Positions 1 through 9,355 of a stretch of DNA of 64,000 nt are shown here, piece by piece. Made by a program: the position numbers and the translations under genes. This DNA comes from Caballeronia sp. dw_19 (GTDB taxonomy: Bacteria; Pseudomonadota; Gammaproteobacteria; Burkholderiales; Burkholderiaceae), in NCBI RefSeq assembly GCF_018449515.1, contig NZ_JAAVUQ010000006.1:310001-374000 (forward strand), in the 5' to 3' direction. The notes beneath the pieces are model-generated. The model was not told the origin of the DNA and did not search any database. It saw only the letters and a list, made by a program, of their open reading frames with translations. How positions within the stretch are numbered: position 1 is the stretch's first letter; each line of letters opens with the position of its first letter.

Positions 1-639
1 GAGCGAGCGCTTATTCCCGCGCTTGTGAACTGGGTCGCCAATGGCACCCCGCCGCCGGCGTCGCAGTATCCGACCGTTGCAGCCGGCACGCTTGTAGCGC
101 CAACCCAGACCGCTACCGGGTTTCCGAGCCTGACGAACGTCTTTGTACCGAGCGGACCGGCGGCCACCCCAGTCCAGTTGCAACTGACCTTTAACGGTGA
201 GTACAACCAGCTGTTCGTGACCGACTACAGCAACGCCGTGCCGGTGGTCAATACCGCGCAGCAGTACACCATTCTTGTGCCGAAAGTCGATGCCAACGGC
301 AACGAGACAACCGGCGTGCTCGTACCTGATGTCAGCGTGCCGCTCGCCACCTACACCGGCTGGAATTACCGCGGGTTGGGCCACGCAATAGGCGACGGCT
401 GCATCTCGAACGGCGCGGCAATTCCGTTAGCCACGAACGCTGCCGCAGAAGCAGGCGGGACGGATTCCCGCGCCACACTTACGACGCTCTATGGCGCCAG
501 CAGGTCGAAGTACCAGGCTGCCGTATCGGCGGCGGCCGATGCGCTCGTGAGCCAGGGCTATCTGTTGCAGGCCGACGCCGACAACGTCTTCGTTGCCAAC
601 GCCGCAAGCATTTCGCCTACCTTGTTGCCCTTGCCCTGA
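1..639 (+). CDS. Alpha/beta hydrolase domain-containing protein, C-terminal part (5' end cut by window)
   Basis: The frame is open from base 1 and ends in TGA at 637-639, so this is the C-terminal ~212 residues of a longer protein. The text around the motif LATYTGWNYR, preceded by a VLVPDVSVP stretch and followed by a region ending in LLPLP, matches the C-terminal end of the large family annotated as alpha/beta hydrolase domain-containing protein, whose members are usually exported and 600 residues or longer. The catalytic nucleophile region lies outside the window, so activity and substrate cannot be judged. A GTG at 25 gives a shorter frame but is not a credible start because coding continues upstream. 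A lipoprotein gene follows after ~107 bases on the same strand; no shared function is evident. Confidence 0.7.
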   Translation, partial: ERALIPALVNWVANGTPPPASQYPTVAAGTLVAPTQTATGFPSLTNVFVPSGPAATPVQLQLTFNGEYNQLFVTDYSNAVPVVNTAQQYTILVPKVDANGNETTGVLVPDVSVPLATYTGWNYRGLGHAIGDGCISNGAAIPLATNAAAEAGGTDSRATLTTLYGASRSKYQAAVSAAADALVSQGYLLQADADNVFVANAASISPTLLPLP

Positions 640-745
640 AGCGAAAATGAGGGAGCCGGATCGTGGCGCCGCCCGGCGTCACGGCTGACTCCTCATGCCG
701 ATTCCTCACTTCCTGACCACCACGCACGATGAACAGGATGGAGCG

Positions 746-1558
746 ATGACCGGAACGAGAAGACGCACAGCCGCCGGGTTTATCGCTGCCGCAATGATGG
801 CGCTCAATGGCTGCGGCGGGGGCGGAGGCAGTTCTGACACAGCGAACCCCGGTGCGCCCGCACCGGCCACGCCGAGCGTAATCGTCTATCAGGACAGCTT
901 GATGCTCGGCAGCGTCACTCCGCAATCATTGTCTTTCGTTCCGGCAACAACGACCGTGAACGCCATGATCGTGAGTCCTGCGGCCGCGCCGCTTGTTGCC
1001 GCCGGCAACACCCCGCTTGTATCGAGCTATTTTCCGGGCACTGTTCCCGGCGCGGGCATAGCCTGTATCTCTGCGCCAACGAACAGTATTGGCACGGTGA
1101 CAGGCGTCAACGCCGGCGTGAACATCAAGAGTGTTGCTGTGATGCTGGATGGCTCCTGGACAGCATCGACCATCCCCGATGCAAACTGGAGTGCTCTTGG
1201 CGCCAGCGCCGCAGTGTTTGATGGCTGGGAAAACTGCGGAGCCAAAGCGGAAGGCAGTCCGTCGCCGTCGTCCACCTTGACGATCAATGCGGACGGCAGC
1301 TTCTCCGATAACGTATTCGACGGCAACCCCTCCACGACAGTTACCATCGTCGATCAAAGCTTCAGTTCGACACAGGCCGGGTCGATGCTCTCGGACGCCG
1401 GTTATCTCGATGCGAGCCAGGCTGACAATCCGCAGACCATTCGCCTGAAGGTATTCCAGAACGCTGCCAAGCAGACACTTCTCGTTGAGCAAGGCATTCC
1501 GGCCAGCGGCGCGACCAGCGCAAATCCTGGTTTTGTTGCGATCTATTTTCAGCGGTAA
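746..1558 (+). CDS. Putative lipoprotein of unknown function
   Basis: About 270 residues. The chosen ATG at 746 is preceded by AGGATGGAG and gives a normal lipoprotein signal: basic MTGTRRRTA, a hydrophobic stretch, lipobox LNGC, then a Gly-rich linker. An earlier in-frame ATG at 695 would add 17 polar residues before the signal and is less likely. The mature part is rich in Ser, Thr, Ala, Gly and Asn and has few charged residues, as in beta-rich secreted proteins, with a pair of Cys (IACISAP and WENCGAK) that could form a disulfide in the periplasm. I do not recognise a named domain. It should be anchored in the outer or inner membrane facing the periplasm. Function unknown. Confidence 0.7.
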   Translation: MTGTRRRTAAGFIAAAMMALNGCGGGGGSSDTANPGAPAPATPSVIVYQDSLMLGSVTPQSLSFVPATTTVNAMIVSPAAAPLVAAGNTPLVSSYFPGTVPGAGIACISAPTNSIGTVTGVNAGVNIKSVAVMLDGSWTASTIPDANWSALGASAAVFDGWENCGAKAEGSPSPSSTLTINADGSFSDNVFDGNPSTTVTIVDQSFSSTQAGSMLSDAGYLDASQADNPQTIRLKVFQNAAKQTLLVEQGIPASGATSANPGFVAIYFQR

Positions 1559-2119
1559 GACCGATCGACAACGGACTGCAGGTTCACAACGAAGGCCGCC
1601 GAGAACCCTTTCCATCTTCTATCCGATACCACCACGCGTGGCAGTTGGCGTGTTTCAACGCCGCTCGCGCAGCGCTATTTACCTCTCCTTCACATCCATC
1701 CCCCAAGCGGAAAGGTCACGAACCTCCATCAATCCAGGCGCTAAATTTGTCGTCGGTGGTTTCTTTTTCGACGAGAATGTCGAATATACAAAGCATTACT
1801 TATCATATTAAATGGCAGACATTCCAGCAGATCTTGCTCGACCTTATTGTTCAGATATTTGACCTTTTGAATTCAGACGCCTCTTTGGACTGGGTATTCA
1901 TCTGACCTCGGCGCTGCAACCCATACTGCGTCAGCAGTTCAATACAAAACCGTTCAATGCAAGAGAGCGAGGAGAACGTCCCGCCTCCTCAGGCGCTTTT
2001 CTTGCTGATGCAGGACGCCGTACCTCGCGTTGTTACGCTGGGCTGCAGCGAGCGATTCGCGCTTGCACGCTGTGGATATGACGTGTTTTGGACCGCTCGA
2101 CAGCCGCTGGAGAATCGCC
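1559..2119. other. Intergenic region, 561 bp, no gene seen
   Basis: No open frame here has convincing protein features; the short frames overlap one another and have skewed composition. Bases about 1740-1880 are clearly more A+T-rich than the surroundings and could hold the promoter for the downstream lipoprotein gene at 2120, but I see no confident -35/-10 pair. Confidence 0.5.
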
Positions 2120-3952
2120 ATGAAATCTCTGCAACGCAAATCCGCTTTTTGCCCAGCATCCCGGCGTCACCTGTTCAAAACATGTACGCAATTGCTGATA
2201 GCGGTGTGCCTCGGGTCATGCGGCGGCGGCTCAAGCAACAGCCCGACCACCACCACGACCACCAGTGCAGGTGGCGCCAGCAGTACGCCCGCGAGCCCAA
2301 GCACGACACCCGCGCCGTCCACGACCACGCCAAACAGCACGACACCCACGCCGGCCTCGACAACCCCTGCCGCCACTCCCGCGCCGAGCACGACCACACC
2401 CGCCGGAACGACTACCGGCTCGACGCCAACGGCTGTGGCAGCCTACGCGACAGACGTGCTGATGCACCACAACGACCTCGCACGAACCGGCCAGATGCTC
2501 TCCGAAACGACGCTCACGCTGACCAATGTCAACTCCACAACGTTCGGGAAGCTGCGCTTCCTTCCTGCCGACGGCAAAGTCGACGGGCAGCCGCTATTCG
2601 TGACGAATCTCACGATGGGCACGGTCGCGCATAACGTCGTCTATGTTGTGACGGAGCACGACAGCATCTACGCCTACGACGCCGACAGCGGTGCCGCGTT
2701 GTGGCAAATATCGCTGGCGCCTGCGGGCGAATCTTCGAGCGCTGACGTCGGCTGCACGGACATCACGCCAGAAATAGGTATCACGTCGACGCCGGTCATC
2801 GACCGCTCGCGCGGTCCGAATGGGACGCTATATGCCGTCGCCATGACCACGGACGGCAGCGGGAACGTCCATCACCGCCTGCACGCGATCGATCTTGCGA
2901 CAGGAGCTGAACTGTTCGGCGGCCCGACCGAAATTGCCGCTACCTATCCAGGCAGCGGTTCGGAAGGTGCGAACGGCGTCCTTACCTTCAATCCGGCGCT
3001 GCACACCGTACGCTCAGCGCTGACGCTGGTCAACGGCACTATCTACATGGGATGGACCGCTCACTGCATGTCCGGCAACTATAACGGCTGGCTGATGGCC
3101 TATAGCGCCGATACGTTGAAGCAAACCGGCGCGCTTCCGGTTACGCCAAACGGCACCAAGGGATCGATCTGGATGGCGGGCTCGGGCATGGCGTCGGACG
3201 GGACATCGATCTATTTTATCGACGGCAACGGCACCTTCGGCACGACGCTCAACGCGCAGGGATTTCCATCCGATGGCGATTTTGGCGACACGTTCGTCAA
3301 GCTGTCCGCTCTTCCGACGCCGGTCGTAACCGACTACTTCGCGATGTATAACACCGTAGCCGAATCCGACGTGGACGGCGATTTCGGCTCCGGCGGACCA
3401 ATGCTGCTGCCCGATCAAACCGCGTCGGACGGCACGGTCAAGCATCTGGCTCTAGGAGCGGGCAAGGACACCAATATCTACGTCGTCGATCGCGACAACA
3501 TGGGCAAGTTCAGCCCGACGTCCAACAACATCTGGCAGGAGCTGATCGGCGTCCTGGCTGACGGTATCTGGGGCTCGCCGGCGTACTTCAACCATGTCGT
3601 CTATTACGGAGGTCAGACCGATACGCTCAAGGCGCTGCCTGTCACCAACGCACTGCTCGCCACCGCACCGTCTTCGCAGACCGCGTTACAGTTTCCTTAT
3701 CCCGGCGCGACGCCGGCCGTTTCGGCGAACGGCACGAGCAACGGCATTGTGTGGGCGGCGGAAAACGGCACGATTGGGGCGCTTCACGCATACGACTCGA
3801 CCAATCTTGCGCACGAGTTGTACAACAGCAATCAGGCCGGTACGCGAGACCAGTTCGGCGCGGGCAACAAGTTCATCACGCCGATGATCGCGGAGGGGAA
3901 GGTGTATGTAGGAGCGACGAACGGCGTTGCGGTGTTCGGCTTGCTACAGTAA
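2120..3952 (+). CDS. Lipoprotein with Thr/Pro-rich linker and PQQ-type beta-propeller
   Basis: About 610 residues. ATG 2120 is preceded by GGAG at 2109-2112 (7-base spacing) and begins a lipoprotein signal with lipobox LGSC followed by a Gly/Ser run. Residues ~35-100 are a low-complexity linker of Thr, Pro, Ser and Ala, which probably projects the domain from the membrane. The rest has repeating blades with motifs such as VYVVTEHDSIYAYDADSGAALW and later YVVDRDN, typical of pyrrolo-quinoline-quinone-like repeat proteins (quinoprotein/BamB-like propellers). No heme motif CxxCH is present. Whether it binds PQQ or is only structural cannot be told. It stands alone, convergent with the histidine kinase at 4016-5938. 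A role as extracytoplasmic enzyme or scaffold is inference. Confidence 0.72.
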   Translation: MKSLQRKSAFCPASRRHLFKTCTQLLIAVCLGSCGGGSSNSPTTTTTTSAGGASSTPASPSTTPAPSTTTPNSTTPTPASTTPAATPAPSTTTPAGTTTGSTPTAVAAYATDVLMHHNDLARTGQMLSETTLTLTNVNSTTFGKLRFLPADGKVDGQPLFVTNLTMGTVAHNVVYVVTEHDSIYAYDADSGAALWQISLAPAGESSSADVGCTDITPEIGITSTPVIDRSRGPNGTLYAVAMTTDGSGNVHHRLHAIDLATGAELFGGPTEIAATYPGSGSEGANGVLTFNPALHTVRSALTLVNGTIYMGWTAHCMSGNYNGWLMAYSADTLKQTGALPVTPNGTKGSIWMAGSGMASDGTSIYFIDGNGTFGTTLNAQGFPSDGDFGDTFVKLSALPTPVVTDYFAMYNTVAESDVDGDFGSGGPMLLPDQTASDGTVKHLALGAGKDTNIYVVDRDNMGKFSPTSNNIWQELIGVLADGIWGSPAYFNHVVYYGGQTDTLKALPVTNALLATAPSSQTALQFPYPGATPAVSANGTSNGIVWAAENGTIGALHAYDSTNLAHELYNSNQAGTRDQFGAGNKFITPMIAEGKVYVGATNGVAVFGLLQ

Positions 3953-4015
3953 TGCTGAGATACGAGGGGGCTGGATGCGGATATCCCTTCGCGTCAATTG
4001 TGCAAACCGCCCGGT

Positions 4016-5938
4016 CTATGTCACCGCTCTTAGCGCTTTTACAAGTTCAGCCAGGCGATAGGGCTTGTTGACGAAGGCAAAATCCTCGATACGCCCGTAC
4101 CGCTCGCGTAATGCCGGAATGGGATATCCCGAGGCCACTATCACCTTGAGACCGGGCCGAAGCTCGCGCGCCAGGCGTGCCAGTTGAATACCGCTCATGC
4201 CCTTCGGCATGACTACGTCGGTGAACAGCAGGTCGATGTCGGAACGGCGTTCAAGGATCGCCATGGCTTCGACGCCGTTGGCCGCTGTCGCAACCTCGTA
4301 GCCTATGCTGCGAAAAAGCTGCCCCGCCGCGTCGAGCACGTCGGGCTCATCTTCCACGATAAGAACCGTATCCACGCTGTCGCCGGCCGCGGCAATCCTG
4401 TCGTCTGGCGCCCCTTCAATCACGGGCAAGTACATGCTGATGGTCGTACCCTTGCCCTCTTCGCTGTCGATCACGACGTCGCCGCCGGACTGCGCGATGA
4501 ATCCATAGACCTGGCTTAAGCCAAGTCCCGTGCCCTTGCCCACCTCCTTGGTCGTGAAGAACGGCTCGAACGCGCGTGCAACAACCGCCGGCGGCATGCC
4601 CGAGCCTGTATCGGAGACAGAGACCCGGACGTAAGCACCCGGCGCCAGACTCCCGACCTCCACGGCACCCAGCTCTACGTTGTCGACGGCGATTACCAGC
4701 TTTCCGCCAGTGGGCATGGCGTCGCGGGCATTGACGACCAGGTTCAGCAACGCCGCCTCGAAGCGGGCGGCATCCAGCAAAATGGTCCGGGCGTGGCGTG
4801 CCAACCGGATGTCCATTTCGATAGCGGAATTTCCCGCGCGGCGCAGCACGGGTTCGAAATTGCTGATCACAGCGTTCACGTCATATTTTTCAACCTTGAG
4901 CGGTTGCCGACGGGCGAACGAAAGCAGTTGCTGGGTCAGGAGCGCCCCGCGCTCGACGGCGCGTCGCATGGCGTCCAGTATCTTTGTATCGGCATAATTC
5001 TGCGCGCGCGAGGCCAGTACATCCACGCTGCTTGAAACGATCGCCAGCAGGTTATTGAAGTCGTGGGCAATGCCCCCCGTGAGCTGGCCAATCGCTTCCA
5101 TTTTCTGCGACTGGAAAAGCGCCGCATTGGCTCGCTCAAGCGCCTCCGCTGCCTGCTTTCGTTCTGTTATATCTCGCGTGACCTTGGCGAATCCCAGCAG
5201 TTTCCCCGCTTCGTCGCGGATAGAATCGACCACCACGTGCGCCCAGAATCGTGTTCCGTCTCGGCGCACACGCCAGCTCTCCTGTTCAAACCGGCCTTCG
5301 GTCGCGGCCGTTGCCAGCGTCTTGGCGGGCATGCCTTTAGCACGGTCATCTTCCGTGTAGAAGACCGCGAAATTCGAACCGACAATTTCCTCTTGCTTGT
5401 AGCCCTTGATGCGTTCGGCGCCGGCGTTCCAGTTCGTGATCACCCCCGTTGGGGAGATCATGTAGATCGCATAATCTGTCACGCTCTGAACGAGCAGGCG
5501 GAACCTGTCCTCACTTTCACGCAGCGCCTCTTCGGTCGCTTTGCGCTCGGTAATGTCGCGCGTGATTTTGGCAAAGCCGATCAGCTCGCCTGAGGGAGCG
5601 CGGATCGGATCGACCACGACGCTTGCCCAGAATCGCGTGCCGTCTCTTCGCACCCGCCAACCTTCATCTTCGAACTTTCCTTGTTCGCGGGCGGTTTGTA
5701 ACGCCCGCGTCGGCTTGCCTGAGCGCCGGTCCTCCTCCGTATAAAAAACGGAAAAATGCTGGCCGATAATCTCGTGGGCGGCATAGCCTTTGAACCGTTC
5801 CGCCCCGGCGTTCCAGCTATTGACAATCCCCTCGGGGTTCAGCATGTAGATGGCGTAATCGCTGATGCTCGTGACGAGCAATTCAAAGCGCTTTTCTTCG
5901 CTCACGCCACACAACTTCGCACGGTCGTCGGTTTTCAT
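4016..5938 (-). CDS. PAS-PAS hybrid histidine kinase with C-terminal receiver
   Basis: 640 residues with no membrane segment, so a cytoplasmic sensor. Two closely similar PAS/PAC units (about residues 15-135 and 145-265) each carry a SDYAIYM or TDYAIYM motif, a WNAGAERxKGY motif and a PAC segment ending RDITERK; they look like a recent internal duplication. HisKA follows with the H-box IAHDFNNLL (phospho-acceptor about H292), then an HATPase with N-box LLNLVVNARDAM, DTGSGM and GKGTGLGL. The C-terminal receiver has VLIVEDEPD and TDVVMP (phospho-Asp about D574). This is the sensor class with an HDFNNLL H-box and attached receiver. The PAS units probably bind flavin, heme or a small ligand; no Cys of the LOV type is seen. 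No partner regulator is adjacent, and the target is unknown. Confidence 0.92.
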   Translation of the reverse strand: MKTDDRAKLCGVSEEKRFELLVTSISDYAIYMLNPEGIVNSWNAGAERFKGYAAHEIIGQHFSVFYTEEDRRSGKPTRALQTAREQGKFEDEGWRVRRDGTRFWASVVVDPIRAPSGELIGFAKITRDITERKATEEALRESEDRFRLLVQSVTDYAIYMISPTGVITNWNAGAERIKGYKQEEIVGSNFAVFYTEDDRAKGMPAKTLATAATEGRFEQESWRVRRDGTRFWAHVVVDSIRDEAGKLLGFAKVTRDITERKQAAEALERANAALFQSQKMEAIGQLTGGIAHDFNNLLAIVSSSVDVLASRAQNYADTKILDAMRRAVERGALLTQQLLSFARRQPLKVEKYDVNAVISNFEPVLRRAGNSAIEMDIRLARHARTILLDAARFEAALLNLVVNARDAMPTGGKLVIAVDNVELGAVEVGSLAPGAYVRVSVSDTGSGMPPAVVARAFEPFFTTKEVGKGTGLGLSQVYGFIAQSGGDVVIDSEEGKGTTISMYLPVIEGAPDDRIAAAGDSVDTVLIVEDEPDVLDAAGQLFRSIGYEVATAANGVEAMAILERRSDIDLLFTDVVMPKGMSGIQLARLARELRPGLKVIVASGYPIPALRERYGRIEDFAFVNKPYRLAELVKALRAVT

Positions 5939-6234
5939 TGTTCAGACTTCCACGTGTCGTAATTTTAGTTGTCGTCCAAGAAGGCTGTATCGCATCACGC
6001 GATGCTTGTTCACCGATGATAGTACTGGATTGATTCATTTATCGACACGTCTTACGGAAACGTATCGGCAGGTGACGAGCAAGGCGAAAAGGAAGAGGCG
6101 CGGTCTGGTCAGTCGACGTCGCAGGCGGCGTGTCGGATCGCCTGAAATTCCGCGCTCGGCAGCCCCGTTGATCAGGACACGGCGGCTCCCACCGCGTCCG
6201 CGTGTAAACTAGCGAACTTTTTGACTCTGGTGGT

Positions 6235-6978
6235 ATGGTGCAAGCCCCTCAGCGCACAGCTTTCAACGGACCGACGCTCATTCGCTTGCTGGCTCGCCTG
6301 GCGGATGTCGATGTGACCGAATCCAGACAACCGCTCTCGGACAGGCTGAGCCAATGGCTCCACTGGACAGACGCCATCGCGCTGTCCACGGCGCTCAACG
6401 GTAATCCGCCTGCCGTAGCCCCCGGCGCGCAAGCCCTCGGCAGCGCGGAGGAGACCGAGTGCGCCCGCGTGCGCAGCACGTTGGTGAATGCCATCGTTAG
6501 CGGTAGTGCGCCTGCCGCCGCCAAGCGCCATGGGTCCGCGCAAACGGCTTCTCATGGAGCTTCCCTGGACGCTGCCGTCGACTATCCGGCTTTTCGTCAG
6601 ATGTATCTATCCATGCAGCAGACGATGGAAACGGGCATCGGCAACTTGCGTAGCCGCTTGCGGGCAAAGCTGGCTGCCAGAACACCCGGCATGAGCCGGC
6701 TCGCGGAGGTGGATGCCGTCATGGAGCGTGCACTGGGTCCGCGCGAGCGGAGTCTGCTGGCCACCGTACCGGCGTTGCTCGGCGCGCATTTCGAACGGTT
6801 GCGCAAGACCGAGCGGGAAACGCTGGCCGACGCTCAGGCGTCGGAGGACGCCCCGACGATCGCGCCGGGCGCGTGGCTGAACGTGTTCCGCAAAGATATG
6901 CAGAGCGTGTTGCTGGCCGAACTGGATCTTCGTTTTCAACCGGTCGAAGGGTTGCTCGCGGCCCTTCGCACCCGCTAA
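6235..6978 (+). CDS. DUF3348 family protein, first gene of motor-like operon
   Basis: 247 residues, soluble, helical and Ala/Leu/Arg-rich; no signal peptide or membrane segment. The N-terminal region (FNGPTLIRLLARLADVDV and LSQWLHWTDAI) and the C-terminal stretch (WLNVFRKDMQSVLLAELDLR) match the DUF3348 family, a protein of unknown function that in beta- and gammaproteobacteria sits upstream of DUF802 and OmpA genes. It ends 10 bases before the DUF802 gene, so the four genes 6235-10636 are almost certainly one operon. The start ATG 6235 lacks a strong Shine-Dalgarno (TGGTGG just upstream). A cytoplasmic partner or regulator of the membrane motor encoded next is a reasonable inference, not shown. 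Confidence 0.78.
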   Translation: MVQAPQRTAFNGPTLIRLLARLADVDVTESRQPLSDRLSQWLHWTDAIALSTALNGNPPAVAPGAQALGSAEETECARVRSTLVNAIVSGSAPAAAKRHGSAQTASHGASLDAAVDYPAFRQMYLSMQQTMETGIGNLRSRLRAKLAARTPGMSRLAEVDAVMERALGPRERSLLATVPALLGAHFERLRKTERETLADAQASEDAPTIAPGAWLNVFRKDMQSVLLAELDLRFQPVEGLLAALRTR

Positions 6979-6988
6979 CTGGGACGCT

Positions 6989-9355
6989 ATGTCCAGATAT
7001 CTGAATCTTGTCGTTTTTTTGGTGGGTCTGGCCGCTGTGTGCTGGATCGGCGCCGGTTACGTTGGCTCGAACGCGCTGGCGCTGGCCGTCACCGTGCTCG
7101 TGGGGGCCTGCTATCTGGCGGGCGCGCTCGAATTGCAACGCTACAGCCAAGCCACTTCCACCCTGGCGCGTGCCCTGGCGGACCTGTCCAAACCTCCGCC
7201 AAGCCTCGCCGCCTGGCTCGACCGATTGCATCCCAGCTTGCGTAATGCGGTGCGCCTGCGCATCGAAGGCGAGCGGGCAGCGTTGCCGGGGCCGGCGCTT
7301 GCACCCTATCTGGTTGGCTTGCTCGTGTTGCTGGGCATGCTGGGCACGCTCCTGGGCATGGTGGCGACCCTGAGGGGCACAGGCATGGCGCTGGAAAGCG
7401 CGACGGACCTGCAGGCTATACGCGACTCGCTGGCCGCACCGGTCAAAGGATTGGGATTTGCGTTCGGCACCTCGATTGCAGGCGTAGCCACATCCGCCAT
7501 GCTCGGGCTGCTTTCCGCGCTGTGCCGGCGCGAGCGGATCGAGGCCGGGCAGATGCTCGACGTGAAGATCGCGACCACATTACGCATCTACTCGCAGACC
7601 CATCAGCGCGAGGAAACCTTCAAGCTCCTGCAGCGGCAGGCCGAGGGGATGCCTGAACTGGTCGATCGGCTGCAGATGATGATGGCGGCCATCGAACAAC
7701 AGAACCTTGCCGTCAGCGCGCAGCAGATCGCCAGCCAGGAGGCTTTCCACGGCAAGGCCGAGGCAACTTACGCCCGCCTCGCTTCGTCGGTGGAGCGGTC
7801 GTTGAAGGAGAGCGTCGCCGACAGCACCCGCGCCGCCGGCGCAGCGCTGCAGCCGGTCATGGAAGCCACCATGGCAGGCCTTGCCCGCGAGACGGCTTCG
7901 TTGCATGCGACCGTCACGCAGGCCGTAGAGCGGCAGTTGGACGGGCTGTCGAGTGGATTCGAGGCGAGTACTACCACCGTGGCCGGTATCTGGAATCAGG
8001 CGCTAGAGGGACATCAGCGATCGAGCGAGGCGCTGGTCCAGCAGCTAAGCACCTCACTGGATCGATTCACCGACACCTTCGAGCAACGTTCGGCCGGCCT
8101 GCTGGAAGGCGTCGCCGCGCGCCTGGACGCTACGGCCGGCAGTGTGTCTGCGGCGTGGAACGAAGCGCTGTCACGGCAAGAACGCGCTGGCGAGACGCTG
8201 GCGAGTCACAACCGGCAAGCCTTGACCGAGGCCGCAGCGACGTTCGAGCAGCATTCGACTTTGTTGTTGCGCGCCGTGGGCCAGTCGCAGGCGGACTTGC
8301 AGGGTGAATTGGTATCGCGGGACGAGCAACGGCTCGCGGTGTGGACCGAGACGCTCGGTTCGATGGCCGCTACGTTGAGCCGCGAGTGGGAGCAGGCTGG
8401 AACGCGCACCGCGACCCGGCAGCAGGAGATGTGCGACACGCTGGCGCAAACTGCACGCGATATATCGGCCCAGACGCAAGCGCACGCCAGCAACACGATC
8501 GCTGAGATCGACCGGCTGGTACAAGCTGCGTCGGAAGCGCCCAAGGCCGCGGCGAACCTGCAGGCGGAATTGGCATCGCGGGATCAGCAGCGGCTCGCGG
8601 CATGGACCGAAACGCTTGCTTCGATGGCCGCTACGTTGAGCCGCGAATGGGAACAGGCGGGCACGCGCACCGCGACCCGGCAGCAGGAAATTTGCGACAC
8701 GCTGGAGCGGACCGCGCACGACATATCGGCCCGGACGCAGGCGCACGCAAGCGACACGATCGCCGAGATCTCCCGGCTCGTGCAAGCGGCATCGGAAGCC
8801 CCCAAGGCCGCCGCCGAAGTCGTCGCCGAACTGCGCCAGAAGCTCTCCGACAGCATGGTCCGCGACACCGCGATGCTGGACGAACGCACCCGTCTGCTGG
8901 CAACGCTGGAAACCCTGCTCGATGCCGTGAACCATGCGTCCACCGAGCAGCGCTCGGCCGTGGACGCGCTGGTCGCGACATCGGCGGGTCTGCTGGAACG
9001 TGTGGGCAGCCAGTTCGCCGACAAGGTCGAAACCGAAACCGGCAAGCTCGGCGCCGTTGCCGCACAGGTCACCGGCAGCGCCGTCGAGGTGGCGAGCCTG
9101 GGTGAAGCATTCGGCATGGCGGTGCAGTTGTTCGGCGATTCGAACGAGAAGCTGGTGACTCACCTTCAACGTATTGAAGTCGCGCTGGACAAGTCACTCG
9201 CGCGCAGTGACGAACAGCTTGCCTATTACGTGGCGCAGGCTCGGGAAGTCATCGACCTGAGCATGATGTCGCAGAAGCAGATTGTTGAGGACCTGCAACA
9301 GCTCGCCGGCCGGCGTGCGTCCGCCGAAGCCGGGGATGGAGCCACGGTCGCATGA
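6989..9355 (+). CDS. MotA/TolQ/ExbB-like membrane protein with long DUF802 coiled tail
   Basis: 788 residues. Four hydrophobic segments lie at roughly residues 5-25, 30-49, 102-128 and 153-177. The last two, with GMLGTLLGMVATL and FGTSIAGVATSAMLG, carry the MotA/TolQ/ExbB proton-channel signature. Residues ~200-760 form a very long Ala/Glu/Gln/Ser-rich predicted coiled tail without further membrane segments, with recurring Trp-centred units (WNQAL, WNEAL, WTETL, REWEQAG). Two of these units are near-identical 87-residue copies (see repeat entry). DUF802 is known as a repeated region of unknown function. A MotA-type ring with a cytoplasmic tail plus the MotB/OmpA-like product of the next gene resembles ZorA-ZorB. 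The next gene overlaps by 4 bases (ATGA). Role unknown. Confidence 0.85.
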   Translation: MSRYLNLVVFLVGLAAVCWIGAGYVGSNALALAVTVLVGACYLAGALELQRYSQATSTLARALADLSKPPPSLAAWLDRLHPSLRNAVRLRIEGERAALPGPALAPYLVGLLVLLGMLGTLLGMVATLRGTGMALESATDLQAIRDSLAAPVKGLGFAFGTSIAGVATSAMLGLLSALCRRERIEAGQMLDVKIATTLRIYSQTHQREETFKLLQRQAEGMPELVDRLQMMMAAIEQQNLAVSAQQIASQEAFHGKAEATYARLASSVERSLKESVADSTRAAGAALQPVMEATMAGLARETASLHATVTQAVERQLDGLSSGFEASTTTVAGIWNQALEGHQRSSEALVQQLSTSLDRFTDTFEQRSAGLLEGVAARLDATAGSVSAAWNEALSRQERAGETLASHNRQALTEAAATFEQHSTLLLRAVGQSQADLQGELVSRDEQRLAVWTETLGSMAATLSREWEQAGTRTATRQQEMCDTLAQTARDISAQTQAHASNTIAEIDRLVQAASEAPKAAANLQAELASRDQQRLAAWTETLASMAATLSREWEQAGTRTATRQQEICDTLERTAHDISARTQAHASDTIAEISRLVQAASEAPKAAAEVVAELRQKLSDSMVRDTAMLDERTRLLATLETLLDAVNHASTEQRSAVDALVATSAGLLERVGSQFADKVETETGKLGAVAAQVTGSAVEVASLGEAFGMAVQLFGDSNEKLVTHLQRIEVALDKSLARSDEQLAYYVAQAREVIDLSMMSQKQIVEDLQQLAGRRASAEAGDGATVA
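8294..8815 (+). repeat. Two-copy 261-bp in-frame tandem repeat in the DUF802 tail
   Basis: Copy 1 spans 8294-8554 and copy 2 spans 8555-8815; each encodes 87 residues (about 436-522 and 523-609). Both start with a DLQ/NLQ-ELxSRDxQRLAxWTETL block and contain SMAATLSREWEQAGTRTATR, and both end in VQAASEAPKAAA. Differences are scattered, many synonymous, so the copies have diverged for some time while staying in register. Confidence 0.93.
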
